A stretch of DNA of 64,000 nt from positions 53,473 through 117,472 of the forward strand of contig LADS01000025.1 of NCBI GenBank assembly GCA_000961725.1, read 5' to 3'. Both the position numbers and the translations under genes were made by a program. Below the pieces are notes generated by a model. It was not told the DNA's origin and ran no database searches. It saw only the letters and a list, made by a program, of their open reading frames with translations. Below are positions 60,246 through 64,000 of this stretch, in pieces. Position 1 is the first letter of the stretch; every line of letters starts with the position of its first letter. Source of the DNA: Desulfobulbaceae bacterium BRH_c16a (GTDB lineage Bacteria; Desulfobacterota; Desulfobulbia; Desulfobulbales; Desulfocapsaceae).

Positions 60246-62090
60246 ATGTTGAAACCAAAAAAGCTTGTCTGGCAGATTTTTCCCGCCAATGTCCTGACAA
60301 TTCTTATCGTAATCGTGGCCGCCGGCTGGTATGGCGCCGCTTCCCTTCAGGAATTCTATCTCCATGAGAAGGAAACGGATCTAGAGGCGAGGGCAAACCT
60401 TATCAGCCTGCAGGTAAAAGAGTATCTGCGCGAGGGCCGGATCGCCGGCTTGCGGGATTATTCTATTCGAGCCGGCAGGATTTCGGGGACGAGGGTCACC
60501 GTAATCGCAGCCGACGGCAAGGTGCTCGCCGATTCCAATGAGGATCCCGAGGTTATGGACAACCATCGATTTCGTCAGGAGGTGGCTCAGGCTGTTACCG
60601 GTTCTACGGGGAAATCAAAACGATACAGCAGGACGGTAGAAGAAAACCTGCTGTATGTCGCGATTCCCCTGACGAATGTGGCTCCGCGGCTTGCCGATGT
60701 CCCTCCGCAAACGATAATCGATGCGGTTCTCAGGACCTCGGTTTCCGTCGCTTCAATGGATAAGACCATGGAACGTACCAGGATGCGCATCCTGTTTGGT
60801 TTCATGGTGGGTCTGGTGCTGGCCGGAGCGGTCATTATGCTTATATCGCGCAATATCAGCAGACCGCTCGAGCAGATGACCAGGACCGCGGGACAATTCT
60901 CCCGGGGTGACTTCAGCGAAAGGATGCTTCCGCTCGTCAAAAAATCCGCCTCGCTGGAGGTGGTAACGCTCGCAGGGTCCATGGACCGCATGGCGGAAAT
61001 GCTGGACGAAAAAATCCAGGCGATACTCACCCAGCGCAACCAGCTGGAGGCGGTCTTCTCCAGTATGGTCGAAGCGGTTATAGCTATAGATGTCGAGGAG
61101 CGGGTCATCAGCATCAATGCTGCGGCCGCGCATATTTTTGCGGTCGAAAGGCAGACGGCAAAAGGCAGGATTGTTCAGCAAATTGTCAGAAATGTGCAGC
61201 TGCAGCAGCAGATTGGTCATACTTTAACCACCAAAGAGCCGGTGGTCGATGAAATCATCCTCCAGGAAGAGAAAAGCGAGAGATTCCTGCAGACTAATGT
61301 GGTTCCCCTCAGCAACGGAGCCGGGGAAAATGTCGGTGTGCTGGTGGTGATGAACGATGTGACGAAACTGCGGCAACTTGAAAATGTGCGAAGGGATTTT
61401 GTTGCCAATGTTTCCCATGAACTGCGAACACCGATTACCTCGATACGCGGGTATGTTGAGACACTGCTCGACGGGGCGATCGATATCCGGGAGGATGCCG
61501 TCAAATTTCTCGAGATTGTGCTTCACCATTCCATTCGCTTAAGTACGATTATCGATGACCTTCTCTCCCTTTCGAAAATTGAAGAGGAATCCAAGCAGGG
61601 CAATAGAGTTCTGCAGAAAGAAGTGCTTTTGCCGGTTATTGAAGCGGCGGTCCAGATTTGCCGGCTGAAGGCCGATCAGGCCGGGGTAACGGTGTCCATA
61701 GAATGCCCGGGAAACATAGTGGTCGAGATGAACCCCACGCTGCTTGAACAGGCTATAGTCAATCTTCTCGTGAATGCCATCACCTACAGCAGAAAGGGGG
61801 ACCGGGTAACTGTGCAGGTCGAAACCGGAGAAAAGGATCCGGAAGGGAAAGTACGGATTATCGTTCGGGATACGGGGTGCGGTATCGCGGCCGAGCACCT
61901 GCCGAGACTCTTCGAACGGTTTTATCGCAGCGACAAAGCGAGAAGCCGCGCTCAGGGCGGCGGTACCGGGCTCGGACTTGCCATTGTCAGACACATCGCC
62001 CAGGCCCACGAAGGCGGCGTCGAGGTGAAGAGCGTGGTGGGGAAAGGTTCCGAATTTACTCTTATTGTCAATGGTTGCCGGACAAGCTGA
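60246..62090 (+). CDS. phoR: Phosphate sensor histidine kinase
   Basis: 614-aa membrane kinase. Two helices (about 14-34 and 180-202) enclose a periplasmic domain; HAMP (about 203-260), PAS (about 275-370), HisKA with FVANVSHELRTPITSIRGYV and HATPase (NLLVNAITYS, DTGCGIAAEHL, GGGTGLGLAI) follow. The large extracytoplasmic domain is of the Gram-positive/delta PhoR type, unlike the short E. coli protein. Partner of phoB upstream. Confidence 0.93.
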   Translation: MLKPKKLVWQIFPANVLTILIVIVAAGWYGAASLQEFYLHEKETDLEARANLISLQVKEYLREGRIAGLRDYSIRAGRISGTRVTVIAADGKVLADSNEDPEVMDNHRFRQEVAQAVTGSTGKSKRYSRTVEENLLYVAIPLTNVAPRLADVPPQTIIDAVLRTSVSVASMDKTMERTRMRILFGFMVGLVLAGAVIMLISRNISRPLEQMTRTAGQFSRGDFSERMLPLVKKSASLEVVTLAGSMDRMAEMLDEKIQAILTQRNQLEAVFSSMVEAVIAIDVEERVISINAAAAHIFAVERQTAKGRIVQQIVRNVQLQQQIGHTLTTKEPVVDEIILQEEKSERFLQTNVVPLSNGAGENVGVLVVMNDVTKLRQLENVRRDFVANVSHELRTPITSIRGYVETLLDGAIDIREDAVKFLEIVLHHSIRLSTIIDDLLSLSKIEEESKQGNRVLQKEVLLPVIEAAVQICRLKADQAGVTVSIECPGNIVVEMNPTLLEQAIVNLLVNAITYSRKGDRVTVQVETGEKDPEGKVRIIVRDTGCGIAAEHLPRLFERFYRSDKARSRAQGGGTGLGLAIVRHIAQAHEGGVEVKSVVGKGSEFTLIVNGCRTS

Positions 62091-62183
62091 GCGAATGTCC
62101 GCCGAACCGCCTTCTCTTTGCCGATAAATACCTTGCAGATTATTTTTCGTTCATAAGAAACAAGAAAACAATCTGCGAAAGAC

Positions 62184-62266
62184 ACTTATACCCCTCAAGG
62201 GAGCACTGAAAAGAGTCCCCCACAAGGGGGGCTGAAAAAGAGTTACTCTCTTGTGGGGTGTTAGAC
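62184..62266 (-). repeat. Interspersed repeat, copy 4
   Basis: On the minus strand: GTCTAACACCCCACAAGAGA, CTCTTTTTCAGCCCCCCTTG, ACTCTTTTCAGTGCTCCCTT and GAGGGGTATAAGT. It holds two CTCTTTTCAG units where copy 1 has one. Lies 94 bp after phoR and 24 bp before the tRNA promoter. Confidence 0.65.
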
Positions 62267-62289
62267 GGTGGCGATACCGTGAAAAGGCT

Positions 62290-62318
62290 TTGACAAAATC
62301 GGTATCTGATTTTATAGT
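62290..62318 (+). promoter_or_regulatory. Sigma-70 promoter of tRNA-Gly
   Basis: TTGACA (62290-62295), a 17-bp spacer and TATAGT (62313-62318), with a perfect -35 and a near-perfect -10, ending 14 nt before the tRNA. Confidence 0.85.
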
Positions 62319-62332
62319 GAGCGAGCTTATGA

Positions 62333-62407
62333 GCGGGATTAACTCAGTGGTAGAGTGTTAGCTTCCCAAGCTGAAAGTCGCGCGTTCGAATCGCGTATCC
62401 CGCTCCA
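62333..62407 (+). tRNA. tRNA-Gly (anticodon CCC)
   Basis: Acceptor stem GCGGGAT/ATCCCGC, D-loop TTAACTCAGTGGTAGAGTG, anticodon stem-loop TTAGC-TTCCCAA-GCTGA with CCC at 34-36, T-loop GTTCGAATC, discriminator T and an encoded CCA. It reads GGG codons. Own promoter upstream and terminator downstream. Its 3' end is a possible integration site for mobile DNA; AT-rich sequence and an IS follow. Confidence 0.95.
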
Positions 62408-62416
62408 GAAATTTCA

Positions 62417-62449
62417 GGCACTTAGCGATATTTCGTTAAGTGCCTTTTT
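62417..62449 (+). terminator. Terminator of tRNA-Gly
   Basis: GGCACTTAGCGA and TCGTTAAGTGCC form a 12-bp stem with one non-Watson-Crick position and a 4-nt loop, followed by TTTTT. Confidence 0.88.
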
Positions 62450-62912
62450 CTTTTCCAACCGTACTTCCAACCATAGCGAAAATTGCCCTAGTATCAGAGA
62501 TGGCAATGAACATACCTTTTTGTGGAACTGTAGGAGAGTCTGGGAAAAGGTGTTCCAAGTTGCAACTGGAATTCAATAGTATCTTTAGGTGCGCTATTGG
62601 CCCCCTCTCTTTAAAGTGAGGGAACTTCAGTACCTGCATGGTGTCGATACTTTCAAAGATGGCTTAGTTATTTTACTAAAAGATGACCAAGTGTCTGTCA
62701 AGAGCGATGCTGCTGTAGAATACCAAAGGAAGGCCGATGGAGATTCCTGCATGGTTTGAAAGTACTTAATACTCTTTAGGAGTACCTGAAGATGAAAAAA
62801 GATATCGGTTGCAAATAAATTGAAACAGTGATTTCCGTTCTCTATAAAGAGCCAAAGAACAAAAAATAGCGAAAATAGTTAATGTACCGATTCTTTCTAA
62901 GTTCCATTATAG
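62450..62912. other. AT-rich region after the tRNA, no gene seen
   Basis: 463 bp without a supported gene. A small hairpin (CCCTC...GAGGG near 62603-62622) is present. Base composition shifts towards AT here and remains so to the window end, in contrast to the pho genes. Confidence 0.4.
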
Positions 62913-63482
62913 TTAAGCTTCATTCCATAGCTTCAGCAAATTTGAGGTTGTAAGCAGCATCAAATCATTAAGTATCTGGAAAAAATTGATTGAATAATGA
63001 TCCATTTCAATTTTTATAGCTAATTCGTCCTGCATAAATGCTGGATGATCATGGTCGTGTGTAATGTCATAAATATAATTTTTTACAACTTTCTGAAAAG
63101 GATACGGAAATACTATATTTTCCTTGTTAAGTCCTTCTTTGGCCAGATTCAGGTAAAACTCGAAATATTCTAGACCAAATACTTGTGCATGACCAATATT
63201 ATTATTTCTGACTAATTTAAAATATGATTCAATAGCTTCATATTTTATAACATTTCTTTCATTTGGTGTTAGCACTAAAGTGTCTGAGGATTGCAGGTGG
63301 GCGACACTAACTCCCATTAACATAAAAAATGTTATAGATTTATTTCTTGTCGAATTGCTAATATCAAAACTGTTCGGAAATACATCATTTAGAGCATTTC
63401 GAATTGATAATAACTCGTATTTACTGTTGTGAAATAAAGCACTAATGAATCTATCACATTTTTGTTCGAATTTCGAGGGTGT
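62913..63482 (-). pseudogene. Hypothetical protein gene cut at its 5' end by an IS
   Basis: The minus frame is open from the IS border near 63475 down to the stop at 62913, encoding about 185 residues (KCDRFISALFHNSKYELLS ... LLTTSNLLKLWNEA). An ATG at 63323 would give 136 aa, but the reading frame continues upstream with protein-like sequence and without a start, ending where the IS256-type terminal repeat begins. I therefore read it as the C-terminal part of a longer interrupted gene. No family recognised; strongly AT-rich codon use unlike the pho genes suggests foreign origin. Confidence 0.5.
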
Positions 63483-63501
63483 TCAGAATTCTGTGTCAGT
63501 T
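63475..63501. mobile_element. Left end of an IS256-family element
   Basis: GAGGGTGTTCAGAATTCTGT, continuing GTCAG, is the typical terminal inverted repeat of IS256-type elements, and the transposase start lies about 65 bp inside. The matching right end is not in the window. Confidence 0.7.
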
Positions 63502-63542
63502 AACTTAAAGCTGATATAATCAGCCCGAAAAAGGAAACTGAC

Positions 63543-63890
63543 ATGACTGAAGAAAACCATGGATTTGATTTTGAAACAGCGCTGAGATCTATCCAGGAAG
63601 GAAAGCCGCTATTAGGTAAAGAAGGCATTCTCACCCCACTCATTAAAAATCTTACGGAAGCAGCTCTCGAAGGAGAATTGGACTCACATCTCGGCCAAGA
63701 AATCACGGCAAATCGACGTAATGGGAAGAGCCGGAAGACGATCAAATCGTTGAATGGCAATTTTGTCTTAACTAGTGCCTGGCAGAAAACCCACAATTTT
63801 CAAAAACTCTTACCACCGCAGACATCTTTAATGTGTAAGGTTTTTTCTCCGGCAGCTAATTTTGAATTTTATAGGCTTCCGAAACAATAA
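63543..63890 (+). pseudogene. IS256-family transposase, N-terminal fragment
   Basis: Residues 1 to about 76 (GKEGILTPLIKNLTEAALEG, ELDSHLGQEITANRRNGKSR, KTIKSLNGNFVL) match the N-terminus of IS256/Mutator-type transposases, which are about 400 aa. After about 63770 the expected PRDRxGxFEP segment is missing and unrelated residues lead to a stop at 63888-63890. The DDE catalytic region is absent, so the element was broken by a deletion or a second insertion near 63770. Confidence 0.75.
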
Positions 63891-64000
63891 TAATTCCCAT
63901 GTATTGTGATGAGTTGGCATAGCTCAGCCATCGACACCTTGCAGCAGGACCAACCCGCTTCTCTCAGGCTGCTTTCTTGTAAGATCCGCGTTTTCGTTGA
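63891..64000. other. Unassigned sequence at the window end
   Basis: 110 bp after the broken transposase. No gene or inverted repeat could be recognised; it may belong to whatever was joined to the transposase near 63770. Confidence 0.3.

Overview
The window looks like chromosomal DNA from a Gram-negative, anaerobic respiring member of the Desulfobacterota (old Deltaproteobacteria; Desulfobulbales-like is my best guess). The basis is indirect: multihaem c-type cytochromes, NrfD-type quinone-interacting membrane proteins with a Tat ferredoxin, many sigma-54 regulators, and a selD gene that itself carries an in-frame TGA (selenocysteine) codon. No 16S gene or other lineage marker is present.

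Layout. 1-1767 is the 3' part of a GH65 disaccharide phosphorylase. 1997-22445 is largely a copper/silver-handling region: ICMT-like methyltransferase, small membrane proteins (DUF2933- and DUF5676-like), an MFS pump, a CPH-type CopB ATPase, an IS91-family transposase remnant, a TPR/OmpA-like lipoprotein, a Gly/Met-rich exported protein, a HAMP-SpoIIE phosphatase, a YtkA/FixH-like protein with a full Cus-type tripartite pump, a glycosyltransferase, an MscS-type channel gene broken by an in-frame TGA, and a secreted cupredoxin. 22511-30433 is mixed: HU, a universal stress protein, an Fsr-like MFS protein, an HDOD protein, a DUF3060 protein, a phosphoesterase lipoprotein, ketopantoate reductase and selD.

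30465-34283 (minus) is a compact cluster of an ABC exporter with an enlarged nucleotide-binding domain, a cNMP-fold protein, an RsbW-like kinase and a STAS antagonist. 35286-42773 holds three NrfD-like genes (two almost identical), a four-cluster ferredoxin, a triheme cytochrome and two MerR regulators. 42813-48287 encodes a four-PAS sigma-54 activator and, divergently, a histidine kinase/sigma-54 response regulator pair. Downstream are sigma-54-promoted small membrane proteins, an FtsH protease, a degenerate histidine-kinase-like sensor and a six-haem NapC-like cytochrome. 53738-62090 is the phosphate regulon: phoU-pstC-pstA-pstS-pstB facing away from phoB-phoR. A tRNA-Gly(CCC) gene follows, then AT-rich DNA with a gene cut by an IS256-family element.

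The most striking items are: (i) the ABC exporter whose NBD seems to contain its helical subdomain three times; (ii) an in-frame TGA with a well-placed SECIS-like hairpin in the mscS-like gene, in a genome that decodes UGA as selenocysteine in selD; (iii) two sets of matched sigma-54 promoters and upstream palindromes that tie regulators to NrfD and small-membrane-protein operons; (iv) a repeat family seen five times between genes. All assignments come from reading the sequence; no database search was run.
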